NCBI GenBank assembly: GCA_963682175.1 | Contig: OY821793.1 | Coordinates: forward strand, 26,743,493 to 26,807,492 | DNA: 64,000 bases | Reading direction: 5' to 3' | From: Triglochin maritima | Lineage: Eukaryota; Streptophyta; Magnoliopsida; Alismatales; Juncaginaceae | Part shown: piece after piece, positions 1-9,447 of the stretch | How the letters are laid out: every line of letters begins with the position of its first letter | How positions within the stretch are numbered: position 1 is the first letter of the stretch | The notes under the pieces: generated by a model | Seen by the model: the letters and a program-made list of their open reading frames with translations, nothing else | What the model was told of the DNA's origin: nothing | Databases searched by the model: none | Translations under genes and position numbers: made by a program

Positions 1-1254
1 CACGAGAAACCCCCATTCCCTTCCGGACGCGTTCGGAAGTGCACTGGAAGGCAACAACCTTCGGCAACCGAGCACGTCGAAGAGCAACGTCCACAGGCAC
101 CTTGGTCTTTGCCCACGAGCAACCCCCATTTCACCTACAAGTGCGCTTTCACTTCCAAACGTGTTTTGGAAGCGAATGCCGCAGGCCACTGCAGCGAGCA
201 CACACTAGGCCCTAACGTGGCGCTGACACGCCAACTATGACAACACTAGGCTAGTGTCCATCGCCCGACCGCCAAATCACTCCGAGATGGGTGCGCCTCG
301 TAGATTACGTGGATGGATATGTGGGGTCCTAAGTTCCATAAACCGTAGTTGGGCCGCCTAAAGACCACTTAGAAACTACGTGTGGGGCTGGCCACATGCC
401 ACGCGTGGAGCTGGCCAAAGGCCACTCCGTCGCCACCCTGCAGGCCAACACCAAATCGGCCGCGCCTCGAGCATCCGACCTCCAAATAGAGCGTTCTAAC
501 TTGCATTACGTAGAAAAGTCATCCCTCTATCTGCCCCTAAAATTTCAGTGCAAACGATCAACTATTCGGGGTCGCGCCTCCTCCAAGAAGACGTAGCTCC
601 CTACCAGCCACGCCCCACATCATCAGCATTCTTCATCTCATCGCGCCTCGCCCTACATACATCTAAATCGGGCATTCTAAGAGGAGTTACCCATCCACTC
701 CTCCTCACTATGTGCTCGGGTGCCCAAATATAGACTAAGGCTCACCTAAGGTCCACTCAGGCCATTGCTTGGGACAAACGATGCGGCAGCTTCCACTTTG
801 CCCGCGGGCAAGACCCATGGACTTCCAAACGCGTTTTGGAAGCGAATGGGGTAGGCAACAACCGTGGGAACCCAAGCATGGGCACGAGCAACGTCCCAAA
901 GAACTTTCCCCACGAGAAACCCACATTCCCTTCCGGACGCGTTCGGAAGTGCACTGGAAGGCAACAACCTTCGGCAACCGAGCACGTCGAAGAGCAACGT
1001 CCACAGGCACCTTGGTCTTTGCCCACGAGCAACCCCCATTTCACCTACAAGTGCGCTTTCACTTCCAAACGTGTTTTGGAAGCGAATGCCGCAGGCCACT
1101 GCCGCGAGCACACACTAGGCCCTAGTGTGGCGCTGACACGCCAACTATGACAACACTAGGCTAGTGTCCATCGCCCGACCGCCAAATCACTCCGAGATGG
1201 GTGCACCTCGTAGATAACGCGGATGGATATGTGGGGTCCTAAGTTCCATAAACC
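1..1254 (+). repeat. Left-edge partial unit and M1, subfamily I
   Basis: The first 344 bases are the 3' part of a unit, starting inside subrepeat B. M1 starts at 345. Its hypervariable segment reads GTAGAAAAGTC, a type seen again only in M49 (44054). It has one C fewer in the CACGCCCCCACATC tract. M1 and M9 share TTCGGCAACC and CCCTAGTGTGG. Confidence 0.88.
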
Positions 1255-4200
1255 GTGGTTGGGCCGCCTAAAGACCACTTAGAAACTACGTGTGGGGCTG
1301 GCCACATGCCACGCGTGGAGCTGGCCAAAGGCCACTCCGTCGCCACTCTGCAGGCCAACACCAAATCGGCTGCGCCTCGAGCATCCGACCTCCAAATCGA
1401 GGGTTCTAACTTGCATCACGTAGATAATTCATCCCTCTATCTGCCCCTAAAATTTCAGAGCAAACGCCCAAGTATTCGGGGTCGCGCCTCCTCCAAGAAG
1501 ACGCAGCTCCCTTCCAGCCACGCCCCCACATCATCAGCATTCTTCATCTCATCGCGCCTCGCCCTACATACATCTAAATCGGGCATTCTAAGAGGAGTTA
1601 CCCATCCACTCCTCCTCACTATGTGCTCGGGTGCCCAAATATAGACTAAGGCTCACCTAAGGTCCACTCAGGCCATTGCTTGGGACAAACGATGCGGCAG
1701 CTTCCACTTTGCCCGCGGGCAACACCCATGGACTTCCAAACGCGTTTTGGAAGCGAATGGGGTAGGCAACAACCGTGGGAACCCAAGCATGGGCACGAGC
1801 AACGTCCCAAAGAACTTTCCCCACGAGAAACCCCCATTCCCTTCCGGACGCGTTCGGAAGTGCACTGGAAGGCAACAACCTTGGGCAACCGAGAACGTCG
1901 AAGAGCAACGTCCACAGGCACCTTGGTCTTTGCCCACGAGCAACCCCCATTTCACCTACAAGTGCGCTTTCACTTCCAAACGTGTTTTGGATGCGAATGC
2001 CGCAGGCCACTGCCGCGAGCACACACTAGGCCCTAGCGTGGCGCTGACACGCCAACTATGACAACACTAGGCTAGTGTCCATCGCCCGACCGCCAAATTA
2101 CTCCGAGATGGGTGCACCTCGTAGATAACGCGGATGGATATGTGGGGTCCTAAGTTCCATAAACCGTGGTTGGGCCGCCTAAAGACCACTTAGAAACTAC
2201 GTGTGGGGCTGGCCACATGCCACGCGTGGAGCTGGCCAAAGGCCACTCCGTCGCCACCCTGCAGGCCAACACCAAATCGGCTGCGCCTCGAGCATCCGAC
2301 CTCCAAATAGAGCGTTCTAACTTGCATCACGTAGACAATTCATCCCTCTATCTACCCCTAAATTTTCAGAGCAAACTCCCAAGTATTCGGGGTCGCGCCT
2401 CCTCCAAGAAGACGCAGCTCCCTACCAGCCACGCCCCCACATCATCAGCATTCTTCATCTCATCGCGCCTCGCCCTACATACATCTAAATCGGGCATTCT
2501 AAGAGGAGTTACCCATCCACTCCTCGTCACTATGTGCTCGGTGCCCAAATATAGACTAAGGCTCACCTAAGGTCCACTCAGGCCATTGCTTGGGACAAAC
2601 GATGCGGCAGCTTCCACTTTGCCCGCGGGCAACACCCATGGACTTCCAAACGCGTTTTGGAAGCGAATGGGGTAGGCAACAACCGTGGGAACCCAAGCAT
2701 GGGCACGAGCAACGTCCCAAAGAACTTTCCCCACGAGAAACCCCCATTCCCTTCCGGACGCGTTCGGAAGTGCACTGGAAGGCAACAACCTTGGGCAACC
2801 GAGCACGTCGAAGAGCAACGTCCACAGGCACCTTGGTCTTTGCCCACGAGCAACCCCCATTTCACCTACAAGTGCGCTTTCACTTCCAAACGTGTTTTGG
2901 ATGCGAATGCCGCAGGCCACTGCCGCGAGCACACACTAGGCCCTAGCGTGGCGCTGACACGCCAACTATGACAACACTAGGCTAGTGTCCATCGCCCGAC
3001 CGCCAAATCACTCCGAGATGGGTGCACCTCGTAGATAACGCGGATGGATATGTGGGGTCCTAAGTTCCATAAACCGTGGTTGGGCCGCCTAAAGACCACT
3101 TAGAAACTACGTGTGGGGCTGGCCACATGCCACGCGTGGAGCTGGCCAAAGGCCACTCCGTCGCCACCCTGCAGGCCAACACCAAATCGGCTGCGCCTCG
3201 AGCATCCGACCTCCAAATCGAGGGTTCTAACTTGCATCACGTAGATAATTCATCCCTCTATCTGCCCCTAAAATTTCAGAGCAAACGCCCAAGTATTCGG
3301 GGTCGCGCCTCCTCCAAGAAGACGCAGCTCCCTTCCAGCCACGCCCCCACATCATCAGCATTCTTCATCTCATCGCGCCTCGCCCTACATACATCTAAAT
3401 CGGGCATTCTAAGAGGAGTTACCCATCCACTCCTCCTCACTATGTGCTCGGGTGCCCAAATATAGACTAAGGCTCACCTAAGGTCCACTCAGGCCATTGC
3501 TTGGGACAAACGATGCGGCAGCTTCCACTTTGCCCGCGGGCAACACCCATGGACTTCCAAACGCGTTTTGGAAGCGAATGGGGTAGGCAACAACCGTGGG
3601 AACCCAAGCATGGGCACGAGCAACGTCCCAAAGAACTTTCCCCACGAGAAACCCCCATTCCCTTCCGGACGCGTTCGGAAGTGCACTGGAAGGCAACAAC
3701 CTTGGGCAACCGAGAACGTCGAAGAGCAACGTCCACAGGCACCTTGGTCTTTGCCCACGAGCAACCCCCATTTCACCTACAAGTGCGCTTTCACTTCCAA
3801 ACGTGTTTTGGATGCGAATGCCGCAGGCCACTGCCGCGAGCACACACTAGGCCCTAGCGTGGCGCTGACACGCCAACTATGACAACACTAGGCTAGTGTC
3901 CATCGCCCGACCGCCAAATTACTCCGAGATGGGTGCACCTCGTAGATAACGCGGATGGATATGTGGGGTCCTAAGTTCCATAAACCGTGGTTGGGCCGCC
4001 TAAAGACCACTTAGAAACTACGTGTGGGGCTGGCCACATGCCACGCGTGGAGCTGGCCAAAGGCCACTCCGTCGCCACCCTGCAGGCCAACACCAAATCG
4101 GCTGCGCCTCGAGCATCCGACCTCCAAATAGAGCGTTCTAACTTGCATCACGTAGACAATTCATCCCTCTATCTACCCCTAAATTTTCAGAGCAAACTCC

Positions 4201-4896
4201 CAAGTATTCGGGGTCGCGCCTCCTCCAAGAAGACGCAGCTCCCTACCAGCCACGCCCCCACATCATCAGCATTCTTCATCTCATCGCGCCTCGCCCTACA
4301 TACATCTAAATCGGGCATTCTAAGAGGAGTTACCCATCCACTCCTCGTCACTATGTGCTCGGTGCCCAAATATAGACTAAGGCTCACCTAAGGTCCACTC
4401 AGGCCATTGCTTGGGACAAACGATGCGGCAGCTTCCACTTTGCCCGCGGGCAACACCCATGGACTTCCAAACGCGTTTTGGAAGCGAATGGGGTAGGCAA
4501 CAACCGTGGGAACCCAAGCATGGGCACGAGCAACGTCCCAAAGAACTTTCCCCACGAGAAACCCCCATTCCCTTCCGGACGCGTTCGGAAGTGCACTGGA
4601 AGGCAACAACCTTGGGCAACCGAGCACGTCGAAGAGCAACGTCCACAGGCACCTTGGTCTTTGCCCACGAGCAACCCCCATTTCACCTACAAGTGCGCTT
4701 TCACTTCCAAACGTGTTTTGGATGCGAATGCCGCAGGCCACTGCCGCGAGCACACACTAGGCCCTAGCGTGGCGCTGACACGCCAACTATGACAACACTA
4801 GGCTAGTGTCCATCGCCCGACCGCCAAATCACTCCGAGATGGGTGCACCTCGTAGATAACGCGGATGGATATGTGGGGTCCTAAGGTCCATAAACC
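1255..4896 (+). repeat. Dimeric higher-order repeat, two copies (M2-M3, M4-M5)
   Basis: M2 and M4 share ATCGAGGGTTC, GAGAACGTCG (1891, 3712) and CAAATTACTCC. M3 and M5 share CTCCTCGTCAC and the one-G deletion. The period is 911+910=1,821 bp. The two dimers look almost identical by eye; one difference is GCCACTCTG in M2 against GCCACCCTG in M4. Confidence 0.9.
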
Positions 4897-7680
4897 GTGG
4901 TTGGGCCGCCTAAAGACCACTTAGAAACTACGTGTGGGGCTGGCCACATGCCACGCGTGGAGCTGGCCAAAGGCCACTCCGTCGCCACCCTGCAGGCCAA
5001 CACCAAATCGGCTGCGCCTCGAGCATCAGACCTCCAAATAGAGCGTTCTAACTTGCATCACGTAGACAATTCATCCCTCTATCTGCCCCTAAATTTTCAG
5101 AGAAAACTCCCAAGTATTCGGGGTCGCGCCTCCTCCAAGAAGACGCAGCTCCCTACCAGCCACGCCCCCACATCATCAGCATTCTTCATCTCATCGCGCC
5201 TCGCCCTACATACATCTAAATCGGGCATTCTAAGAGGAGTTACCCATCCACTCCTCCTCACTATGTGCTCGGTGCCCAAATATAGACTAAGGCTCACCTA
5301 AGGTCCACTCAGGCCATTGCTTGGGACAAACGATGCGGCAGCTTCCACTTTGCCCGCGGGCAACACCCATGGACTTCCAAACGCGTTTTGGAAGCGAATG
5401 GGGTAGGCAACAACCGTGGGAACCCAAGCATGGGCACGAGCAACGTCCCAAAGAACTTTCCCCACGAGAAACCCCCATTCCCTTCCGGACGCGTTCGGAA
5501 GTGCACTGGAAGGCAACAACCTTGGGCAACCGAGCACGTCGAAGAGCAACGTCCACAGGCACCTTGGTCTTTGCCCACGAGCAACCCCCATTTCACCTAC
5601 AAGTGCGCTTTCACTTCCAAACGTGTTTTGGATGCGAATGCCGCAGGCCACTGCCGCGAGCACACACTAGGCCCTAGCGTGGCGCTGACACGCCAACTAT
5701 GACAACACTAGGCTAGTGTCCATCGCCCGACCGCCAAATCACTCCGAGATGGGTGCACCTCGTAGATAACGCGGATGGATATGTGGGGTCCTAAGTTCCA
5801 TAAACCGTGGTTGGGCCGCCTAAAGACCACTTAGAAACTACGTGTGGGGCTGGCCACATGCCACGCGTGGAGCTGGCCAAAGGCCACTCCGTCGCCACCC
5901 TGCAGGCCAACACCAAATCGGCTGCGCCTCGAGCATCCGACCTCCAAATAGAGCGTTCTAACTTGCATCACGTAGACAATTCATCCCTCTATCTGCCCCT
6001 AAATTTTCAGAGCAAACTCCCAAGTATTCGGGGTCGCGCCTCCTCCAAGAAGACGCAGCTCCCTACCAGCCACGCCCCCACATCATCAGCATTCTTCATC
6101 TCATCGCGCCTCGCCCTACATACATCTAAATCGGGCATTCTAAGAGGAGTTACCCATCCACTCCTCCTCACTATGTGCTCGGTGCCCAAATATAGACTAA
6201 GGCTCACCTAAGGTCCACTCAGGCCATTGCTTGGGACAAACGATGCGGCAGCTTCCACTTTGCCCGCGGGCAACACCCATGGACTTCCAAACGCGTTTTG
6301 GAAGCGAATGGGGTAGGCAACAACCGTGGGAACCCAAGCATGGGCACGAGCAACGTCCCAAAGAACTTTCCCCACGAGAAACCCCCATTCCCTTCCGGAC
6401 GCGTTCGGAAGTGCACTGGAAGGCAACAACCTTGGGCAACCGAGCACGTCGAAGAGCAACGTCCACAGGCACCTTGGTCTTTGCCCACGAGCAACCCCCA
6501 TTTCACCTACAAGTGCGCTTTCACTTCCAAACGTGTTTTGGATGCGAATGCCGCAGGCCACTGCCGCGAGCACACACTAGGCCCTAGCGTGGCGCTGACA
6601 CGCCAACTATGACAACACTAGGCTAGTGTCCATCGCCCGACCGCCAAATCACTCCGAGATGGGTGCACCTCGTAGATAACGCGGATGGATATGTGGGGTC
6701 CTAAGTTCCATAAACCGTGGTTGGGCCGCCTAAAGACCACTTAGAAACTACGTGTGGGGCTGGCCACATGCCACGCGTGGAGCTGGCCAAAGGCCACTCC
6801 GTCGCCACCCTGCAGGCCAACACCAAATCGGCTGCGCCTCGAGCATCCGACCTCCAAATAGAGCGTTCTAACTTGCATCACGTAGACAATTCATCCCTCT
6901 ATCTGCCCCTAAATTTTCAGAGCAAACTCCCAAGTATTCGGGGTCGCGCCTCCTCCAAGAAGACGCAGCTCCCTACCAGCCACGCCCCCACATCATCAGC
7001 ATTCTTCATCTCATCGCGCCTCGCCCTACATACATCTAAATCGGGCATTCTAAGAGGAGTTACCCATCCACTCCTCCTCACTATGTGCTCGGTGCCCAAA
7101 TATAGACTAAGGCTCACCTAAGGTCCACTCAGGCCATTGCTTGGGACAAACGATGCGGCAGCTTCCACTTTGCCCGCGGGCAACACCCATGGACTTCCAA
7201 ACGCGTTTTGGAAGCGAATGGGGTAGGCAACAACCGTGGGAACCCAAGCATGGGCACGAGCAACGTCCCAAAGAACTTTCCCCACGAGAAACCCCCATTC
7301 CCTTCCGGACGCGTTCGGAAGTGCACTGGAAGGCAACAACCTTCGGCAACCGAGCACGTCGAAGAGCAACGTCCACAGGCACCTTGGTCTTTGCCCACGA
7401 GCAACCCCCATTTCACCTACAAGTGCGCTTTCACTTCCAAACGTGTTTTGGATGCGAATGCCGCAGGCCACTGCCGCGAGCACACACTAGGCCCTAGCGT
7501 GGCGCTGACACGCCAACTATGACAACACTAGGCTAGTGTCCATCGCCCGACCGCCAAATCACTCCGAGATGGGTGCACCTCGTAGATAACGCGGATGGAT
7601 ATGTGGGGTCCTAAGTTCCATAAACCGTGGTTGGGCCGCCTAAAGACCACTTAGAAACTACGTGTGGGGCTGGCCACATG

Positions 7681-7690
7681 CCACGCGTGG
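7681..7690. other. 10-bp perfect palindrome CCACGCGTGG in the leader
   Basis: It lies between two GCTGGCC motifs and is again centred on ACGCGT. It is conserved in almost every unit. CACACGTGG occurs in M43 and M51 (about 38642 and 45931). Confidence 0.84.
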
Positions 7691-7764
7691 AGCTGGCCAA
7701 AGGCCACTCCGTCGCCACCCTGCAGGCCAACACCAAATCGGCTGCGCCTCGAGCATCCGACCTC

Positions 7765-7880
7765 CAAATAGAGCGTTCTAACTTGCATCACGTAGACAAT
7801 TCATCCCTCTATCTGCCCCTAAATTTTCAGAGCAAACTCCCAAGTATTCGGGGTCGCGCCTCCTCCAAGAAGACGCAGCT
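7765..7880 (+). repeat. Hypervariable segment of the monomer (shown in M9)
   Basis: Comparing the corresponding stretch in all units, most substitutions fall between CTCCAAAT and AAGACGTAGC. Examples are GTAGACAATTC, GTAGAAAATTC, GTGGACGTTTC and GTACACAATTC; CTGCCCCTAA, CTGACCCTAA, CGGCCCCTAA and CCGCCCCTAA; CGCCCAAGTATT, CTCCCAAGAATT and CACCCAAGCATT. The flanks are far more uniform. This segment gives the best markers for following related units. Confidence 0.82.
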
Positions 7881-8079
7881 CCCTACCAGCCACGCCCCCA
7901 CATCATCAGCATTCTTCATCTCATCGCGCCTCGCCCTACATACATCTAAATCGGGCATTCTAAGAGGAGTTACCCATCCACTCCTCCTCACTATGTGCTC
8001 GGTGCCCAAATATAGACTAAGGCTCACCTAAGGTCCACTCAGGCCATTGCTTGGGACAAACGATGCGGCAGCTTCCACT

Positions 8080-8093
8080 TTGCCCGCGGGCAA
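8080..8093. other. 14-bp perfect palindrome TTGCCCGCGGGCAA
   Basis: This is an exact self-complementary sequence at the start of subrepeat A, present in most units. Units with GTGCCCGCGGGCAA (for example M32 to M36 and M39 to M41) keep a 12-bp palindrome. It is broken in M59 (CCCGAGGG, about 53621), M66 and M67 (CCAGCGGG, about 59997 and 60906), and in M45 (GCGGTCCACA, about 40871). Any protein-binding role is speculation. Confidence 0.88.
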
Positions 8094-8103
8094 CACCCAT
8101 GGA

Positions 8104-8124
8104 CTTCCAAACGCGTTTTGGAAG
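8104..8124. other. Inverted repeat CTTCCAAA-(5)-TTTGGAAG in subrepeat A
   Basis: Perfect 8-bp arms surround CGCGT, with ACGCGT at the centre. It is conserved in most copies. A CTTCGAAACG variant that changes one arm base occurs in M35, M39, M40, M41, M43, M44 and M48. M16 and M24 share AAACGCGGTTTGG instead. Confidence 0.87.
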
Positions 8125-8185
8125 CGAATGGGGTAGGCAACAACCGTGGGAACCCAAGCATGGGCACGAGCAACGTCCCAAAGAA

Positions 8186-8298
8186 CTTTCCCCACGAGAA
8201 ACCCCCATTCCCTTCCGGACGCGTTCGGAAGTGCACTGGAAGGCAACAACCTTCGGCAACCGAGCACGTCGAAGAGCAACGTCCACAGGCACCTTGGT
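8186..8298 (+). repeat. Intra-monomer subrepeat B (113 bp, shown in M9)
   Basis: It begins CTTTCCCCACGAGAAACCCC. Its inverted repeat is the CTTCCGG/TCGGAAG version at 8212-8231. It shares GGCAACAACC and a 3' GAGCAACGTCC with A (CGAGCAACGTCCCAAAG in A, AAGAGCAACGTCCACAGG in B). Many units between about 23.7 and 44.7 kb carry GGACCCGTTCGG here instead of GGACGCGTTCGG, which removes the central ACGCGT. Confidence 0.8.
8212..8231. other. 20-bp near-palindrome CTTCCGG...TCGGAAG in subrepeat B
   Basis: Nine of ten base pairs are complementary (one G/T mismatch), centred on ACGCGT. The left edge of the window begins just before one copy (27-46). Units M52 to M54 have GCGTTGGGAAG, breaking one arm. 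Units with GGACCCG lose the central ACGCGT. Confidence 0.85.
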
Positions 8299-8343
8299 CT
8301 TTGCCCACGAGCAACCCCCATTTCACCTACAAGTGCGCTTTCA

Positions 8344-8364
8344 CTTCCAAACGTGTTTTGGAAG
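8344..8364. other. Inverted repeat CTTCCAAA-(5)-TTTGGAAG in subrepeat C
   Basis: It has the same arms as the subrepeat A element, but the loop is CGTGT and ACGCGT is absent. The arms are intact only in subfamily-I units (partial unit and M1 to M9) and in islands at M52 to M54, M57 and, with CTTCG, M70. All other units have CTGCCAAACG. Confidence 0.83.
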
Positions 8365-8393
8365 CGAATGCCGCAGGCCACTGCCGCGAGCAC

Positions 8394-8410
8394 ACACTAG
8401 GCCCTAGTGT
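8394..8410. other. Inverted repeat ACACTAG-(3)-CTAGTGT, first of a pair
   Basis: In M1 and M9 the arms are perfect. Most other units read CTAGCGT on the right, leaving one mismatch but keeping the inner CTAGGCCCTAG. It lies 40 bp (centre to centre) from a second copy of the same arms. Confidence 0.83.
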
Positions 8411-8434
8411 GGCGCTGACACGCCAACTATGACA

Positions 8435-8449
8435 ACACTAGGCTAGTGT
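8435..8449. other. 15-bp inverted repeat ACACTAG-G-CTAGTGT, second of a pair
   Basis: Seven-bp arms surround a single central G. It is nearly invariant through the array. Rare changes are CTAGTAT in M10 (about 9356) and ACACTTGG in M52 (about 47600). Confidence 0.87.
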
Positions 8450-8536
8450 CCATCGCCCGACCGCCAAATCACTCCGAGATGGGTGCACCTCGTAGATAAC
8501 GCGGATGGATATGTGGGGTCCTAAGTTCCATAAACC

Positions 8537-9447
8537 GTGGTTGGGCCGCCTAAAGACCACTTAGAAACTACGTGTGGGGCTGGCCACATGCCACGCGTGG
8601 AGCTGGCCAAAGGCCACTCCGTCGCCACCCTGCAGGCCAACACCAAATCGGCTGCGCCTCGAGCATCCGACCTCCAAATGGAGCGTTCTAACTTGCATTA
8701 CGTAGACAATTCATCCCTCTATCTGACCCTAAAATTTCAGAGCAAACGCCCAAGTATTCGGGGTCGCTGCTCCTCCAAGAAGACGTAGCTCCCTACCAGC
8801 CACGCCCCCACATGATCAGCATTCTTCATCTCATCGCGCCTCGCCCTACATACATCTAAATCGGGCATTCTAAGAGGAGTTACCCATCCACTCCTCCTCA
8901 CTATGTGCTTGGGTGCCCAAATATAGACTAAGGCTCACCTAAGGTCCACTCAGGCCATTGCTTGGGACAAACGATGCGGCAGCTTCCACTTTGCCCGCGG
9001 GCAACACCCATGGACTTCCAAACGCGTTTTGGAAGCGAATGGGGTAGGCAACAACCGTGGGAACCCAAGCATGGGCACGAGCAACGTCCAAAAGAACTTT
9101 CCCCACGAGAAACCCCCATTCCCTTCCGGACGCGTTCGGAAGTGCACGGGAAGGCAACAACCTTGGGCAACCGAGCACGTCGAAGAGCAACGTCCACAGG
9201 CACCTTGGTCTTTGCCCACGAGCAACCTCCATTTCACCTACGAGTGCGCTTTCACTGCCAAACGTGTTTTGGAAGCGAATGCCGCAGGCCACTGCCGCGA
9301 GCACGCACTAGGCCCTAGCGTGGCGCTGACATGCCAACTATGACAACACTAGGCTAGTATCCATCGCCCGACCGCCAAATCACTCCGAGATGGCTGCACC
9401 TCGTAGATAACGCGGATGGATATGTGGGGTCCTAAGTTCCATAAACC
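8537..9447 (+). repeat. M10, junction monomer between subfamilies I and II
   Basis: The 5' part still has subfamily-I AACTACGTG. By about 9146 the unit reads GCACGGG, CAACCTCC, CACTGCCAAACG and GACATGCC, the subfamily-II states. The hypervariable segment reads AATGGAGCG and GGTCGCTGCTCC. CATGATCAG at about 8811 appears unique. Confidence 0.86.

Larger units (their letters stand above)
8078..8185 (+). repeat. Intra-monomer subrepeat A (108 bp, shown in M9)
   Basis: It begins CTTTGCCCGCGGGCAACACC and aligns with B (8186) and C (8299) over the opening CTTTnCCCnCGnGnAACnCCC. It also shares the CTTCC...GGAAG inverted repeat, which lies 26 bases from the start in both A and B. A is followed by GGCAACAACC, also present in B. 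The three subrepeats suggest that an ancestral tandem of about 110 bp was captured inside the longer unit. A carries the 14-bp perfect palindrome at 8080-8093. The counterpart occurs in every monomer. Confidence 0.82.
8299..8410 (+). repeat. Intra-monomer subrepeat C (shown in M9)
   Basis: It begins CTTTGCCCACGAGCAACCCC. Its CTTCCAAA/TTTGGAAG repeat lies 45 bases from the start instead of 26, so C carries about 19 extra bases (around CACCTACAAGTGCGC). Beyond the inverted repeat it reads GAAGCGAATG like A, then diverges. In subfamily II the left arm is CTGCC rather than CTTCC, so the inverted repeat is imperfect. The right-hand border of C is uncertain. Confidence 0.7.
4897..8536 (+). repeat. 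Run of four near-identical 910-bp monomers (M6-M9)
   Basis: These units share CTAAATTTTCAG, AAACTCCCAAG and the one-G deletion with M3 and M5, but have CTCCTCCTCAC. M6 has the private AGAAAACTCC. M7, M8 and M9 appear identical through the hypervariable segment. M8 and M9 switch downstream to TTCGGCAACC. This looks like expansion of the M3/M5-type monomer. Confidence 0.88.
7627..8536 (+). repeat. Reference monomer M9 (910 bp) used to describe the unit
   Basis: In order, M9 has a leader with CCACGCGTGG at 7681-7690, a hypervariable segment at about 7765-7880, and a conserved pyrimidine-rich middle at about 7881-8077. Three related subrepeats follow, starting at 8078, 8186 and 8299, then a tail with two ACACTAG/CTAGTGT inverted repeats (8394-8410 and 8435-8449). 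M9 belongs to subfamily I. It carries the one-base deletion (CTCGGTGCCC instead of CTCGGGTGCCC, at about 8001) that makes six units 910 bp long. Its downstream half, with TTCGGCAACC and CCCTAGTGTGG, matches M1 (from 345) better than its immediate neighbours do. Confidence 0.93.

Noticed and set aside
2166..2570. Longer 134-codon frame in the 910-bp units
   Set aside because: It exists only because ACGTAG reads ACGCAG and one G is missing in a few units. Most units have the in-frame stop, so it is not a conserved gene.
7639..8045. Resemblance of CCTAAAGACCACTTAG (7639) and CCTAAGGTCCACTCAG (about 8027)
   Set aside because: A single 16-base similarity 388 bp apart, without extended alignment. 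It is too weak to claim another subrepeat.
8258..8274. Possible CENP-B box on the minus strand, CTTCGACGTGCTCGGTT
   Set aside because: It matches only 7 of the 9 essential positions of NTTCGNNNNANNCGGGN; the A and the last G are wrong. A 7-of-9 match is expected once or twice by chance in 911 bp on two strands.
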